From an uncultured Colwellia sp. (GTDB lineage: Bacteria > Pseudomonadota > Gammaproteobacteria > Enterobacterales > Alteromonadaceae): a DNA stretch of 64,000 bases. The notes beneath the pieces were generated by a model, which worked only from the letters and a program-made list of their open reading frames with translations, was not told the origin of the DNA and did not search any database. The stretch lies in contig CAJXUN010000004.1 in NCBI GenBank assembly GCA_913061475.1, positions 1-64,000 of the forward strand, given 5' to 3'. Positions 46,963 through 57,070 of the stretch are shown piece after piece. How positions within the stretch are numbered: position 1 is the stretch's first letter; every line of letters begins with the position of its first letter. The position numbers were made by a program, and so were the translations under genes.

Positions 46963-48648
46963 TTAGTTTGTGCTTCTTTTTGGTATTGCTGAACGTTGTT
47001 GCTGCTGCCAGTTAGGGTCAATGGTCACCTTGGCATTCAATGGCGCAAGTAATTCGCGACCACGAATAATATCGGCTGCACGCTCGGCAACCATGATTGT
47101 TGGTGCGTTTAGGTTACCGTTCGGAATGGTTGGGAATATTGATGAGTCAACAACGCGCAGACCATCAATACCGTGCACACGAGTTTGTGGGTCAACTACT
47201 GCCAGTTCATCTGTGCCCATTTTACATGAGCAGGAAGGATGGTAGGCGCTCTCAACAAATTCACGAACAAACGTGTCTATTTCTTCATCGCTTTGAATAC
47301 TTGTACCAGGTTGAATTTCTTCACCGCGATATTCATCAAGTGCTGGTTGATTAATAATTTCTCGGGTTAAGCGTACACAAGCACGAAATCCTTCTCGGTC
47401 ATCTTCATGTTCAAGGTAGTTAAACAAAATTTCTGGATGGGCTTTAGGATCGGCTGAAAGCGCTTTAATATGACCACGGCTTTTGGGCTTGTTATGGCCA
47501 ATATGTACTTGAAAACCATGACCTGCAAACGCTTCTTTACCGTCGTAACGCATGGCTGCAGGTAAAAAGTGGTATTGAAGATCAGGCCATTCAACACTGA
47601 CTTTAGAGCGGATAAAGCCACAAGATTCAAAGTGATTGGTTGCACCTAAGCCTTTTTTAGTTAAAATCCAACGAACACCAATTTTAAGTTTACTGAACCA
47701 ATCTAATTTACCGTTAAGGGAAATGGGCTTTTTACATTTAAATTGGAAATAAAACTCGAGATGATCTTGTAAGTTCTGACCAACACCGGGTAAATCATGC
47801 TTAACGTCAATATTGGCTGCTGCAAGTACCGCTTTTGGACCTATACCTGAAAGTTGTAATAAGTGTGGAGAGCCAACCGGGCCGGCCGATAAAACCACTT
47901 CTTTATTAGCCTTAACATCAACAATTTTTCCTTTACGCTCATACCTAACCCCAACGGCTTTTTTTCCGTCGAGTAAGACCTTATGTACTAAGGCATGGGT
48001 GATCACGGTTAAGTTGTTACGCGCCATAGCAGGACGTAAATAAGCATTGGCTGTTGAGCTGCGTACGCCGTTTTTAACCGTCATGTGCATTGGCCCAAAG
48101 CCTTCTTGCTGTTCGCCATTGTAGTCTTTAGTTTCAAAATAACCGGCTTCAACACCGGCATTGATAAAGGCACGGTACAACGGATTTTTCATCTCGTTAC
48201 CGTTGTTAACCCCTAGCGGACCCGATTTTGCGCGATATTCATTGGCACTAAATGCCCAATCTTCTGACTTTTTGAAATAAGGTAAACAATGGGCGTAATC
48301 CCACTCTTGAGCGCCATGCTGTTGCCATTCGTCAAAATCTTTTGCGTGTCCACGCACATAAACCATACCGTTAATTGATGAAGAGCCACCCAGCACTTTA
48401 CCGCGCGGGCAATGCATTCGACGATTATTTAAAAATGGCTCAGGTTGCGTTTCAAATTGCCAAGCATACTTTTTGGTATTCATTGGAATAGACAGGGCCG
48501 TCGGCATTTGAATAAAAATACTTTTATCACTGCCACCGGTTTCAATCAGTAACACACTGTTATTGCTGTCTTCAGTCAAACGATTTGCGAGTACACAGCC
48601 AGCTGAGCCTGCACCGACAATAATATAATCAAATTTTTCGCTATTCAT
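46963..48648 (-). CDS. betA: Choline dehydrogenase
   Basis: BetA oxidises choline to betaine aldehyde with FAD and the respiratory chain, at the inner membrane. The 561-residue GMC oxidoreductase has [17 protein letters not shown] at the N-terminus, [21 protein letters not shown] (signature 1), [17 protein letters not shown] (signature 2) and the C-terminal catalytic histidine region [12 protein letters not shown] plus [17 protein letters not shown]. It follows betB by 71 bases and is part of the betI-betB-betA run. Confidence 0.95.
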   Translation of the reverse strand: MNSEKFDYIIVGAGSAGCVLANRLTEDSNNSVLLIETGGSDKSIFIQMPTALSIPMNTKKYAWQFETQPEPFLNNRRMHCPRGKVLGGSSSINGMVYVRGHAKDFDEWQQHGAQEWDYAHCLPYFKKSEDWAFSANEYRAKSGPLGVNNGNEMKNPLYRAFINAGVEAGYFETKDYNGEQQEGFGPMHMTVKNGVRSSTANAYLRPAMARNNLTVITHALVHKVLLDGKKAVGVRYERKGKIVDVKANKEVVLSAGPVGSPHLLQLSGIGPKAVLAAANIDVKHDLPGVGQNLQDHLEFYFQFKCKKPISLNGKLDWFSKLKIGVRWILTKKGLGATNHFESCGFIRSKVSVEWPDLQYHFLPAAMRYDGKEAFAGHGFQVHIGHNKPKSRGHIKALSADPKAHPEILFNYLEHEDDREGFRACVRLTREIINQPALDEYRGEEIQPGTSIQSDEEIDTFVREFVESAYHPSCSCKMGTDELAVVDPQTRVHGIDGLRVVDSSIFPTIPNGNLNAPTIMVAERAADIIRGRELLAPLNAKVTIDPNWQQQQRSAIPKRSTN

Positions 48649-48719
48649 TTAAAACCTATGTTAATAATGTAGTACGTTGAATATTTAACTGTTGACGTTT
48701 AGAGAAAATAACTACTTGT

Positions 48720-50183
48720 TTAAAAAGGACTATCAAGTTTTTGTAAGCCTACATATACCGCTTTAATTTGCGTAAAATGATTCAGTGTAGAAAGACCATT
48801 TTCTCGACCGATACCTGACTGCTTGTAACCGCCAACTGGCATTTGTGCTGGCGATGCGCCGTAGCTGTTGATCCAGCAAATACCGGCTTGCATTTGATGA
48901 ACAACACGATGGGCACGGGTAATATCTTGAGTAAACACGCCGGCTGCTAAGCCAAATTCTGTATTGTTAGCGCGGCTGATAACTTCATCTTCATCATCAA
49001 AGCTTAGTACACTCATAACAGGGCCGAAGATTTCTTCACGACAAATGGTCATTTCATCATGACAGTCACCAAAAATAGTGGGTGCGATAAAATAGCCATT
49101 GGGCGCATTGTCCGGTTGCAGCGCTTTGCCACCATGTAGCAGGGTTGCACCTTCTTTAATACCAATATCAATATAGCTTTGCACTAGTTTTTGATGCTTT
49201 GCTGAGATTAGTGCGCCAAAATTAGTGTCAGAATCCATCGGATCACCGATAATAATATTATTACGTGTGCGCTCAACGAGTTTTTCAATAAACGCGGGGT
49301 AAAGTGATTTTTGCACGAACACGCGGGTACCGTTAGTACACACTTCGCCTTGGGTATAAAAATTACCTAACATAGCACCAGAAACAGCATTATCGAGATC
49401 TGCATCATCAAAAATAATCAGTGGCGATTTTCCACCAAGTTCCATGGTGACGTCTTTTAATGAACTTGCTGCAGCTGCCATGACTTTTTTGCCAGTACCC
49501 ACTTCACCAGTAAAGGAAACTTTAGCAATTTCAGGATGGTGCGTTAGCCACGCGCCGACATCACCGGCACCTTGAACGACGTTAAATACGCCGTTAGGCA
49601 CGCCTGCTTCAGTAAAAATTTCAGCAAGCTTTAGTGCACCTAGTGGGGTTTCTTCAGACGGTTTGAAAATCATCACGTTACCGCACGCTAATGCCGGTGC
49701 CGCTTTCCAACACGCTATTTGTAAAGGGTAATTCCAAGCACCAATGCCGGCGCAAATCCCTAGGGGTTCACGACGAGTATAATAAAAGTCGCCATCGACG
49801 GTCTGCTGATTACCTTCAACGCTCGGTGCTAGGCCTGCAAAAAATTCAATAGAATCAGCGCCAGACAATACATCCACCACTGAGGCTTCTTGCCATGGCT
49901 TACCGGTATCTAACACTTCAATTTTAGCGAGTTGATCGTTACGTTCACGTAATAACGCCACCGCTTTAAGTAAAATGCGGCTGCGTTCTATTGCACTCAT
50001 GGCTGACCACGTAGCAAAACCGAATTTTGCGCTCGCTATGGCTTTTTCTTGTACCTGTTCATCAGCAACTTCAACCTGATAGATAACTTGGCCGGTTGCA
50101 GGGTTAGTAACATCAAAGGTTTCGCCGCTGCTATTTTCAATATAATTACCATCGACATAGTTTTTATAACGTATTAATGACAA
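48720..50183 (-). CDS. betB: Betaine aldehyde dehydrogenase
   Basis: BetB oxidises betaine aldehyde to glycine betaine with NAD+. The 487-residue aldehyde dehydrogenase has the glutamate motif MELGGKSPL, the cysteine motif [12 protein letters not shown] and the NAD-site [12 protein letters not shown]. The C-terminus [13 protein letters not shown] fits BetB. The start is TTG (50183) with a GGAG ribosome-binding site 7 bases before. It lies 62 bases from betI on the same strand. Confidence 0.96.
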   Translation of the reverse strand: MSLIRYKNYVDGNYIENSSGETFDVTNPATGQVIYQVEVADEQVQEKAIASAKFGFATWSAMSAIERSRILLKAVALLRERNDQLAKIEVLDTGKPWQEASVVDVLSGADSIEFFAGLAPSVEGNQQTVDGDFYYTRREPLGICAGIGAWNYPLQIACWKAAPALACGNVMIFKPSEETPLGALKLAEIFTEAGVPNGVFNVVQGAGDVGAWLTHHPEIAKVSFTGEVGTGKKVMAAAASSLKDVTMELGGKSPLIIFDDADLDNAVSGAMLGNFYTQGEVCTNGTRVFVQKSLYPAFIEKLVERTRNNIIIGDPMDSDTNFGALISAKHQKLVQSYIDIGIKEGATLLHGGKALQPDNAPNGYFIAPTIFGDCHDEMTICREEIFGPVMSVLSFDDEDEVISRANNTEFGLAAGVFTQDITRAHRVVHQMQAGICWINSYGASPAQMPVGGYKQSGIGRENGLSTLNHFTQIKAVYVGLQKLDSPF

Positions 50184-50245
50184 GTAAGGTCTCCACTTTT
50201 ATTAATTTAATGACTTAATTTTATGACTTAATTTTATGGCTTAGC

Positions 50246-50830
50246 TTAATGACTTAGTTTTTCGTCTATAAAGCTTTTACATAATTGCTCTGCTTGTTTG
50301 AACTCTGCTTCTGGCTTATTGCTCAAGGCACAGCGTAGCCAGAAACCATCAATCATTGCCGCCGTTTGTTTTGCCGCCGTTTTTGCTGCATTTTCTGTTA
50401 ATAGTTGACGAAATGAGAACAGTAGGTTGCTGTATAAACGTTTGCTATTGATATTTTGTAGCCTACTTAATTTTGGCTCATGCATTGATTCAGCCCAAAA
50501 GCTCAGCCATATTTTGATCGCTGGGGTAGAGCGTTGAAATGACGTAAAATTAGCTTCAATAATAATTTTTAGACGTTCAGTTGCCGTTAGGTTTTCAACC
50601 GATATGCGACTGAGTAGGGCTAATCTTAACTGCTCTAATAGGTGTATAATTGTCGCTTCAATAAGCCCTTGCTTACCACCAAAGTAATGGCTAATAATGC
50701 CCGAAGACAAGCCCGCAATACGACTGATTGTGACAATCGTTGTATTTTGTAAACCGAATTCACCAATAGATTCTAGCGTTGCATCGATTAGTTGTTGTTT
50801 ACGTACGGGTTTCATTCCAACTTTAGGCAT
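50246..50830 (-). CDS. betI: TetR-family repressor BetI
   Basis: BetI represses the choline-to-betaine genes and is released by choline. The 194-residue protein has an N-terminal TetR helix-turn-helix (IGEFGLQNTTIVTISRIAGLSSGIISHYFGGKQGLI, about 17-52), where the GIISHYFGGK stretch matches BetI. The C-terminal ligand domain is typical. It lies first in the operon, and an 18-bp perfect palindrome is found just upstream. Confidence 0.92.
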   Translation of the reverse strand: MPKVGMKPVRKQQLIDATLESIGEFGLQNTTIVTISRIAGLSSGIISHYFGGKQGLIEATIIHLLEQLRLALLSRISVENLTATERLKIIIEANFTSFQRSTPAIKIWLSFWAESMHEPKLSRLQNINSKRLYSNLLFSFRQLLTENAAKTAAKQTAAMIDGFWLRCALSNKPEAEFKQAEQLCKSFIDEKLSH

Positions 50831-50846
50831 AGGGTGTTTTCTTTTT

Positions 50847-50864
50847 TAATTGAACGTTCAATTA
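50847..50864. promoter_or_regulatory. Perfect 18-bp palindrome, probable BetI operator
   Basis: TAATTGAACGTTCAATTA is an exact palindrome 17 bases upstream of the betI ATG. Its site, symmetry and size suit a TetR-type operator. Autoregulation of the bet operon by BetI is the natural reading. Confidence 0.8.
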
Positions 50865-51292
50865 GTTTCTATTCTAATGGCTTTTGGCTGAATGATCAAA
50901 TTAGCTTTTGGTATAGCTTGATTTCACCCAGCTATATTTAACATGACTTTCCATGTTAATTGGCGCAGCGGCGTGGTATTGCACAGTGTGATGGTACTGG
51001 TACTTTTATGGTTAAAGGTTAGAGTTCGAATGATAACTTGCCGCTATTCCTTGATGGGTATAGTTGACGGGTAGATTTTACCTTTGCTGAATACATGTTA
51101 GGTTTAGCAAGGTCGGCAAGTAACATAAGTAACACTGTCAGAAGCAATGTACTCGCAATAAAAAAACCTCTAATAGTAAATATTAGAGGTTTTACTGTGA
51201 CGTGCCGTTTGTTATAAAGTTATTGACTTCAGATTTAGCCAGTACGAATTTAACAAGTACGGGCTAATTGCTGAATGCTTAACTGTTGTAAA
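50865..51292. other. Intergenic region betI / dnaK
   Basis: This is a 428-bp gap. It carries the dnaK terminator at 51163-51193 (listed separately) and the upstream part of the bet promoter. The rest shows no gene. Confidence 0.5.
51163..51193 (-). terminator. Terminator downstream of dnaK
   Basis: AAAACCTCTAATA / TATTAGAGGTTTT with a 5-base loop. On the minus strand it is followed by a T-tract, 100 bases beyond the dnaK stop. Confidence 0.92.
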
Positions 51293-53182
51293 TTAGCCAT
51301 TACTAACATCTTCGAAATCAGCATCAATGACGTCGTCGTTACTCGCATCATCGTTGGCAGCATGCTGTTGCTCAGCTTGTTGCGATTGTGAGGCTTGCAT
51401 GATGTTAGTGTAAGCTTCCTGCAATGCTTTTTGTCGAATTTCAATGGCAGCTTTATCATTGCCATTAACCGCCATTTTCAGTTGCTCAATCAAGCTGTTA
51501 AGTTCCGATTGTTGCTCTTGAGTTAAGCTTGCCATAGAGGTTTGTACGGTATGGATCAATTGATCTGCTTGGTTGCGTTGCTCAACTAACTCGCGCTTTT
51601 GTTTGTCTTCATTAGCGTGAATTTCTGCATCATTAACCATGCGATTAACTTCATCTTCGCTCAAACCACTTGAGGCGGTAATAGTAATACTTTGTTCTTT
51701 ACCTGTAGCTTTATCTTTCGCTGATACATTTAATATACCATCTGCATCGATATCGAAAGTGACTTCAACTTGCACTGAACCGCGTGGGCCTTGAGCAATA
51801 TCGCTTAAGTTAAATTGTCCTAGCGACTTATTGTCGGTCGCCATTTCGCGTTGTCCTTGCAATACATGCACGGTTACTGCAGCTTGGTTGTCTTCAGCGG
51901 TAGAAAACGTTTCCGAAGCTCGTGTTGGTATGGTGGTATTTTTTTCAATAAGCTTGGTCATTACACCGCCTAAGGTTTCAATACCTAGGGATAATGGTGT
52001 TACATCTAGTAATAATACATCGCCTACTGTTCCTGACAACACGCCAGCTTGAATAGCTGCACCCATAGCAACGGCTTCATCAGGGTTCACATCTTTACGC
52101 GGTTCTTTACCAAAAAAGGCTTTAACCGCCTCTTGTACTTGTGGCATACGAGTTTGGCCACCCACCAAAATTACTTCGCTGATATCCGCTTTGCTTAAAC
52201 CTGCGTCTTTTAACGCTTGCTCACACGGGGCGATAGTACTTTTAACTAAGTCTTCGACTAAAGACTCTAATTTAGCTCGAGTGATTTGTACGTTTAAGTG
52301 CTTAGGACCGCTAGAATCAGCAGTAACGTACGGTAAGTTGACGTCAGTTTGTAGTGCTGATGATAACTCTATTTTCGCTTTTTCAGCCGCTTCTTTAATA
52401 CGTTGTAAAGCTAACGGGTCTTTTTTAACATCAATACCACTGTCTTTTTTAAATTCATCAGCAAGGTAATTAATCAGGCGTAAATCAAAGTCTTCACCAC
52501 CTAAAAAGGTATTACCATTAGTGGCTAATACTTCAAACTGTTTTTCGCCGTCAATGTTTGCTATTTCAATAATGGAAATATCGAAGGTACCGCCACCTAA
52601 ATCGTAAACCACCACTTTTTGGTCTGCTTTACTATTTTTATCAACACCATAGGCTAATGCCGCGGCTGTTGGTTCGTTAATAATACGCTTTACATTTAAG
52701 CCTGCAATCTTGCCTGCGTCTTTGGTCGCCTGACGCTGTGAATCGTTAAAGTAAGCCGGTACGGTAATCACTGCTTCAGTGACTTTTTCACCTAAATAAG
52801 CTTCTGCATCTTTTTTCAATTTTCGTAAAATTTGCGCTGATACTTCCTGTGGCGATAGTTTTTTACCGTTTACTTCAACCCAAGCGTCGCCGTTGTCTGC
52901 TTTAACAATTTTATACGGTGCTAGCTTAATATCTTTTTGTACTTCTTTGTCGTCAAACTTGCGGCCAATTAAGCGCTTTATGGCAAATAAAGTGTTGGCG
53001 GAATTTGTTACTGCTTGTCGTTTTGCCGGTTGACCTGCTAGCGTTTCATTGTTGGCATAAGCAACAATTGATGGCGTAGTTCGGCTACCTTCAGCATTTT
53101 CAATGATTTTGGCAACACCGCCTTCCATAACTGCCACACATGAGTTTGTTGTACCTAAATCAATACCAATAGTCTTAGACAT
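51293..53182 (-). CDS. dnaK: Hsp70 chaperone DnaK (second-copy context)
   Basis: DnaK binds exposed peptides under control of ATP. The 629-residue protein has the full set: phosphate-1 [18 protein letters not shown], phosphate-2 [17 protein letters not shown], the adenosine motif [15 protein letters not shown], the linker [21 protein letters not shown] and the acidic tail ending [14 protein letters not shown]. The ATG at 53182 (AGGTG ribosome-binding site) beats a GTG at 53191. No grpE or dnaJ lies beside it, so a second dnaK elsewhere in the genome is likely, but this is inference. A Crp/Fnr-type gene is divergent. Confidence 0.95.
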   Translation of the reverse strand: MSKTIGIDLGTTNSCVAVMEGGVAKIIENAEGSRTTPSIVAYANNETLAGQPAKRQAVTNSANTLFAIKRLIGRKFDDKEVQKDIKLAPYKIVKADNGDAWVEVNGKKLSPQEVSAQILRKLKKDAEAYLGEKVTEAVITVPAYFNDSQRQATKDAGKIAGLNVKRIINEPTAAALAYGVDKNSKADQKVVVYDLGGGTFDISIIEIANIDGEKQFEVLATNGNTFLGGEDFDLRLINYLADEFKKDSGIDVKKDPLALQRIKEAAEKAKIELSSALQTDVNLPYVTADSSGPKHLNVQITRAKLESLVEDLVKSTIAPCEQALKDAGLSKADISEVILVGGQTRMPQVQEAVKAFFGKEPRKDVNPDEAVAMGAAIQAGVLSGTVGDVLLLDVTPLSLGIETLGGVMTKLIEKNTTIPTRASETFSTAEDNQAAVTVHVLQGQREMATDNKSLGQFNLSDIAQGPRGSVQVEVTFDIDADGILNVSAKDKATGKEQSITITASSGLSEDEVNRMVNDAEIHANEDKQKRELVEQRNQADQLIHTVQTSMASLTQEQQSELNSLIEQLKMAVNGNDKAAIEIRQKALQEAYTNIMQASQSQQAEQQHAANDDASNDDVIDADFEDVSNG

Positions 53183-53319
53183 AATAATCACCTATTTTAG
53201 AATAACTTTATAAAAAGGTCTGATGCTTTAAGGCTATTACCCAGTAAGCAGTTAGACCGTATAAACAGCCTTTGCTGTTTGGTTAGTGGAGCTATAGTAC
53301 GTAAGGTGAGGAAATGCTT

Positions 53320-53337
53320 CTGTCACAAATATGACAG
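53320..53337. promoter_or_regulatory. Crp/Fnr-type palindrome upstream of dnaK and the regulator gene
   Basis: CTGTCACAAATATGACAG contains TGTCA-N6-TGACA, arms and spacing as in CRP sites but with a different half-site from TGTGA. It lies 139 bases before dnaK and 68 before the divergent regulator. The same palindrome occurs upstream of cbpA at 56617. Confidence 0.75.
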
Positions 53338-53404
53338 TAATGATGAATTTATTATTTTTGTAATTTGAAAGCCATTTAAAAAAGGCTGCTGCTTAGGGAG
53401 GAAA

Positions 53405-54259
53405 TTGATTAGCTTTGCTATATCGCGACAACTAGGTAGAATAAATGCTCTCGACTACTTTGCTACTAATGTCAATTTATCTATGCCTAAAGATGTTCCT
53501 CAGTTACCGCAAAAAGCCAATCCAGTGTTAGTAAAACAAGCTAATATTTTTGCCGATTTGCCCGCGCAATTAATTGAAGACTTTCAGCAGGAATTTCAGC
53601 TTAATGAATGGCACAAGGGCGACTACATAAACTCCGACATTTTAATGCAACGTTTCTATGTTGTTATTGAAGGGCAGTTAGAGATAAAGCAAAGTAATGC
53701 TGAGACGGGTCGAGAAGCAACCCTAGATATGCTCTACGCTGGCGATTGTTTTGATTTAATGGTGTTGTTAGATAATCAACCTCATGATGTGATTATTTCA
53801 CCTTTAACAACTGTGAAGCTATTGTCGGTGAAGTTGGCAACTATGCGACATTGGTTATGGACTTACCCTGAGTTTAATCAACAGTTTATGCCATATTTAG
53901 CTCAAAAGATGCGTGAAAAAGAGCAGCAAGCCAGTAGCTTAATTTTAAATGATGTTCCTACGCGATTGAGCCGGATTATTTTAAAGCATATTAATAAAAT
54001 TAAATTTTATACTGGCGTTAAAGAAGAAGAGCATCAGCACCATTTGGTTAATGGTTTAAATGATGACACCTTAGCGCGCATGGCAGGATCAGTACGGCAA
54101 GTCATTAATAAGCAGTTACAGCTTTGGAAAAAAGCGGGCACGCTCGATAAAAAACGCAACCAGCTGATCGTTAAAGATTTAGAAGCATTAGAAGAAGCGG
54201 CAAAATTCACTGAAACTTTACCTAATGCGCCTTTGATGCAAGATAAAATGAAAGATTAA
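53405..54259 (+). CDS. Crp/Fnr-family transcriptional regulator
   Basis: The 284-residue product (possibly 258, if the ATG at 53483 is used) has a cyclic-nucleotide-binding-like beta-roll (about 50-150, EGQLEIKQSNAETGREATLDMLYAGDCFDLMVLLDN) and a C-terminal helix-turn-helix (about 215-245, LNDDTLARMAGSVRQVINKQLQLWKKAG). The recognition helix SVRQVINK differs from E. coli CRP SRETVGR, so a different half-site is expected. The TTG at 53405 has a GGGAGG ribosome-binding site only 3 bases before it; the ATG lacks one. It is divergent from dnaK. Confidence 0.82.
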   Translation: MISFAISRQLGRINALDYFATNVNLSMPKDVPQLPQKANPVLVKQANIFADLPAQLIEDFQQEFQLNEWHKGDYINSDILMQRFYVVIEGQLEIKQSNAETGREATLDMLYAGDCFDLMVLLDNQPHDVIISPLTTVKLLSVKLATMRHWLWTYPEFNQQFMPYLAQKMREKEQQASSLILNDVPTRLSRIILKHINKIKFYTGVKEEEHQHHLVNGLNDDTLARMAGSVRQVINKQLQLWKKAGTLDKKRNQLIVKDLEALEEAAKFTETLPNAPLMQDKMKD

Positions 54260-54478
54260 ATGAACGCTAGACTATTTAGTTTACTGCAGCTAAACGCTTT
54301 AAGTGTTGTTAAATTGTCGCTGCTTGTGTTTTTGACGGCACTGTGTGATTTGAAGCCTGACCTTGAGCTAACCGCATATTAGCGTTGATATTAACCATGA
54401 AGTTTATTGTCTAATAGTTCACAATATTGACTCTCATGGTAATTAGTCCTAAGGTTTAGAAAAAGGTTATAATTTCAA

Positions 54479-55300
54479 ATGAATTACAAATGTAAGGTAA
54501 AAAGTATAACTTTAATTCTAAAGCCTAATTTTTGGTTGAGCCTAATCGCTTGCAAAAAAATTAAACTCCAGCGACTCATAATTTTATTTCCGTTAACTTT
54601 TCTCACTTTATTTTCCACTATTTTTTCGGCGTCAGCACAAGAAAAAATTATTATAGGCGCCATTCATGCCCCGCCATATTTTACCGTTTTGCCAAATAGT
54701 GATGCGGTAACTGGCTTAGTTCCGGAATTACTTGTTTCTATATTCTCGCCACTTAACATTGAGGTTGAGTACAAAGTACTTTCTTTAAAGCGAGTCAAGG
54801 TGGCATTAATAAATGGTGACATTGATGCATTTCCATTGATGGTTGATGGTATTAAAGCAATAGATAAAGTGGCGTTATCCGATAAATATTGGAGTGCCAA
54901 TAATTACGTGTGGGCGTTACGTTCAAAATATCATAATGGCATCGAATGGGAATCATACGCGGACTTGACAGAATACAAAATTGGTATTGTTAGAACGGCC
55001 AATTATGGACCGGAAACTGATAGGTTTATCAGGAATAATAGTGGTATTTTTTATCAGTCAGATACATCACCAGACAATATTAAATTATTATTAGTGGGGC
55101 GATTTGATGCTACTTTTAGCAATGAAGATATCATCGTAAATTATAACAAAGATCAAACCCTCGTTCGTTCAAGCAAGGCTCTATATACTTACGACTATCG
55201 AATAGGTTTTTCCTTAAAATCGCCATTTGTTTCTCGTATTAAAAGCATAAATGAACAGATAAAACAGATAGAAAAGGTTAATGAACGGACCAAAGAATAA
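54479..55300 (+). CDS. Periplasmic solute-binding protein, family 3 (orphan)
   Basis: The 273-residue protein has a long N-terminus with a hydrophobic signal (LIILFPLTFLTLFSTIFSASAQ, residues 33-54) and a family 3 binding fold (IIIGAIHAPPYFTVL, GLVPELLVSIFSPL, LINGDIDAFPLMVDG). No transporter genes are near. It follows the Crp/Fnr gene by 219 bases. The substrate is unknown. Confidence 0.75.
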   Translation: MNYKCKVKSITLILKPNFWLSLIACKKIKLQRLIILFPLTFLTLFSTIFSASAQEKIIIGAIHAPPYFTVLPNSDAVTGLVPELLVSIFSPLNIEVEYKVLSLKRVKVALINGDIDAFPLMVDGIKAIDKVALSDKYWSANNYVWALRSKYHNGIEWESYADLTEYKIGIVRTANYGPETDRFIRNNSGIFYQSDTSPDNIKLLLVGRFDATFSNEDIIVNYNKDQTLVRSSKALYTYDYRIGFSLKSPFVSRIKSINEQIKQIEKVNERTKE

Positions 55301-55374
55301 ACTTAAATTGTGACGATTCTGTTTATCGAATAAACGAAGTGCTGGTTTTTTATAAGTCGCTAGAAGCTCAATAC

Positions 55375-55406
55375 AAAGCCTGCTCACTATAAAAAAAACA
55401 GGCTTT
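55375..55406. terminator. Bidirectional weak terminator
   Basis: AAAGCCTG / CAGGCTTT with a 16-base A-rich loop between the solute-binding protein and cbpA stops. It has a T/A-rich flank on both sides. Confidence 0.65.
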
Positions 55407-55459
55407 CTCGGCGCTTTAACATTTTTAAAAATATCTTAAATAAATTCAGTCTAATGACG

Positions 55460-56428
55460 TTAATCACTAGCACTCTGCTTAACTTTATTTTCTTTATCAT
55501 TATTCGCTAATGCTTTTAAAGATTGATAAAGCTCTTCTTCTTCAACGGACAAGCTTTTCGGTAGTACAATTTTTAGTTTTACAAAAAAGTCGCCAGCAAC
55601 TTTACTGGGTAATCCTCGACCTTTTAAGCGCATTTTACTACCACTACTGATCAATTTAGGCAGGGTTAAATCAATAGCACCGGTTGGTGTTGGCACTTTT
55701 ACTTTATCGCCTAATGCCGCTTGCCAAGGTGTAATAGCAAGTTCGGTTGTTATATTCGCGCCCTCAACGAGATATAAATCATTCGGCTGAAAACTTACTT
55801 CAAGATATAAATCACCATTTTTTGCACCGCCAACACCCGTTTGACCTTGTTGGTGTAAACGAATCTTTTGACCTGATTTGATACCTTTTGGGATGGTAAC
55901 TTTCAATGTTCGTTCTTTCGTTTGCCGCTGTCCATGTTCATTTACAACTTGATCTTGTAAGGTGAAGTTTCGGCTTGTTCCTGTGTAGGCATCTTGTAAA
56001 TCAATCATTATTTTTGCGTTACTGTCTTGCCCTGGTCGCTGATTCGACTGACGCGTGCGTGATGACTGTTGATTAGCGTTGAAGCCACTGCCAAATAATG
56101 ATTCAAAAAAGTCACTGAAATCACCTTGTCCACCGGCATTAAAATTACCATTGCCTTGGTGAAATTGCTCTTGCCAATTCGGTGGTGGTGTAAAGCCTGA
56201 TTGTTCACCTTGCCAATTATTGCCAAGTTGGTCGTACGCCGCGCGCTTTTCTTTATCACGTAATACTTCATAAGCTTCGTTAATGTCTTTAAAGCGGCTC
56301 TCAGCATCTTTTTCTTTACTAACATCAGGGTGAAACTTGCGTGCTAATTTTCGGTATGATTTTTTAATATCGTCTTGAGACGCTATTTTATCAACGTTCA
56401 TGATTTTATAATAATCTTTATAATTCAC
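55460..56428 (-). CDS. cbpA: DnaJ-type co-chaperone CbpA
   Basis: The 322-residue protein has an N-terminal J domain (about 4-70) with the HPD motif (H33-P34-D35), a glycine- and glutamine-rich linker (about 75-130) and two C-terminal peptide-binding domains. There are no cysteine-rich zinc-finger repeats, which marks it as CbpA rather than DnaJ. It lies in the neighbourhood of the DnaK gene. It carries the same upstream TGTCA-N6-TGACA palindrome as dnaK and may form a dedicated DnaK/CbpA pair. Confidence 0.9.
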   Translation of the reverse strand: MNYKDYYKIMNVDKIASQDDIKKSYRKLARKFHPDVSKEKDAESRFKDINEAYEVLRDKEKRAAYDQLGNNWQGEQSGFTPPPNWQEQFHQGNGNFNAGGQGDFSDFFESLFGSGFNANQQSSRTRQSNQRPGQDSNAKIMIDLQDAYTGTSRNFTLQDQVVNEHGQRQTKERTLKVTIPKGIKSGQKIRLHQQGQTGVGGAKNGDLYLEVSFQPNDLYLVEGANITTELAITPWQAALGDKVKVPTPTGAIDLTLPKLISSGSKMRLKGRGLPSKVAGDFFVKLKIVLPKSLSVEEEELYQSLKALANNDKENKVKQSASD

Positions 56429-56616
56429 TGTGCCCTCCTGCTTAATATGCCAGCGGGTAACTTATGAGTTAGCTGCTGTGAGCAATATTAGAAAATAAAT
56501 TCGCTGAGTAGGTCTGAAGATGGAACTCAGTGATGGTTAATTGTTAATTTAGCTCAGACTTACTTTAGCTTGCCCAATTTGATGACTTTATTATAAGAGC
56601 ACAGAAACGTGATGAA

Positions 56617-56632
56617 TGTCAGTAATGTGACA
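56617..56632. promoter_or_regulatory. Crp/Fnr-type palindrome upstream of cbpA and a GNAT gene
   Basis: TGTCAGTAATGTGACA has the arms TGTCA and TGACA and a six-base spacer, as at 53321. It lies 189 bases before the cbpA start and 54 before the GNAT start, where TTGACG immediately after it could be a -35 box. Confidence 0.7.
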
Positions 56633-56685
56633 GTTGACGAAAAATATGCGATGTTAACATTAAATATTAAACATAAGGTAAGTCT

Positions 56686-56961
56686 ATGTCAGAGATTCTC
56701 ATCCATAACGCAGCAGAGTGTAAGTATGAATATCATATTGATGGTTATGTTGCCTATATAACTTATGATGACCAACAAGGTAACATGCACTTAACCCATA
56801 CCATAGTTCCTGATGCGCTTGCTGGCAAAGGCCTTGCCAAAACATTGCTAGAAGATGTATTGCAACACATTAAAAAAGATAATAAAAAGGCCGTAGCTAA
56901 GTGCTCTTACATTATTAAATATTTAGAAAAAAATCCTCAAGCAAGTGAATTTTTTGTTTGA
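56686..56961 (+). CDS. Small GNAT-like N-acetyltransferase (YjdJ/COG2388 type)
   Basis: The 91-residue protein matches the short GNAT family: TIVPDALAGKGLAKTLLEDVLQHI (acetyl-CoA-binding V-x-x-x-GxGxA-like loop) and the C-terminal KCSYIIKYLEKNPQ. It probably acetylates an unknown small substrate or protein lysine. A GTAAG ribosome-binding site precedes the ATG. It is monocistronic and next to cbpA, divergently placed. Confidence 0.82.
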   Translation: MSEILIHNAAECKYEYHIDGYVAYITYDDQQGNMHLTHTIVPDALAGKGLAKTLLEDVLQHIKKDNKKAVAKCSYIIKYLEKNPQASEFFV

Positions 56962-57070
56962 CTTCTATCAATTATCAATCGTGGTTAAGCGAATATCTAC
57001 ATTTTTAGATTTTATTAAACCAAGATTAACACTTGGCTAACTAGAAGCTATAGTCAATTAAATCATCAAA

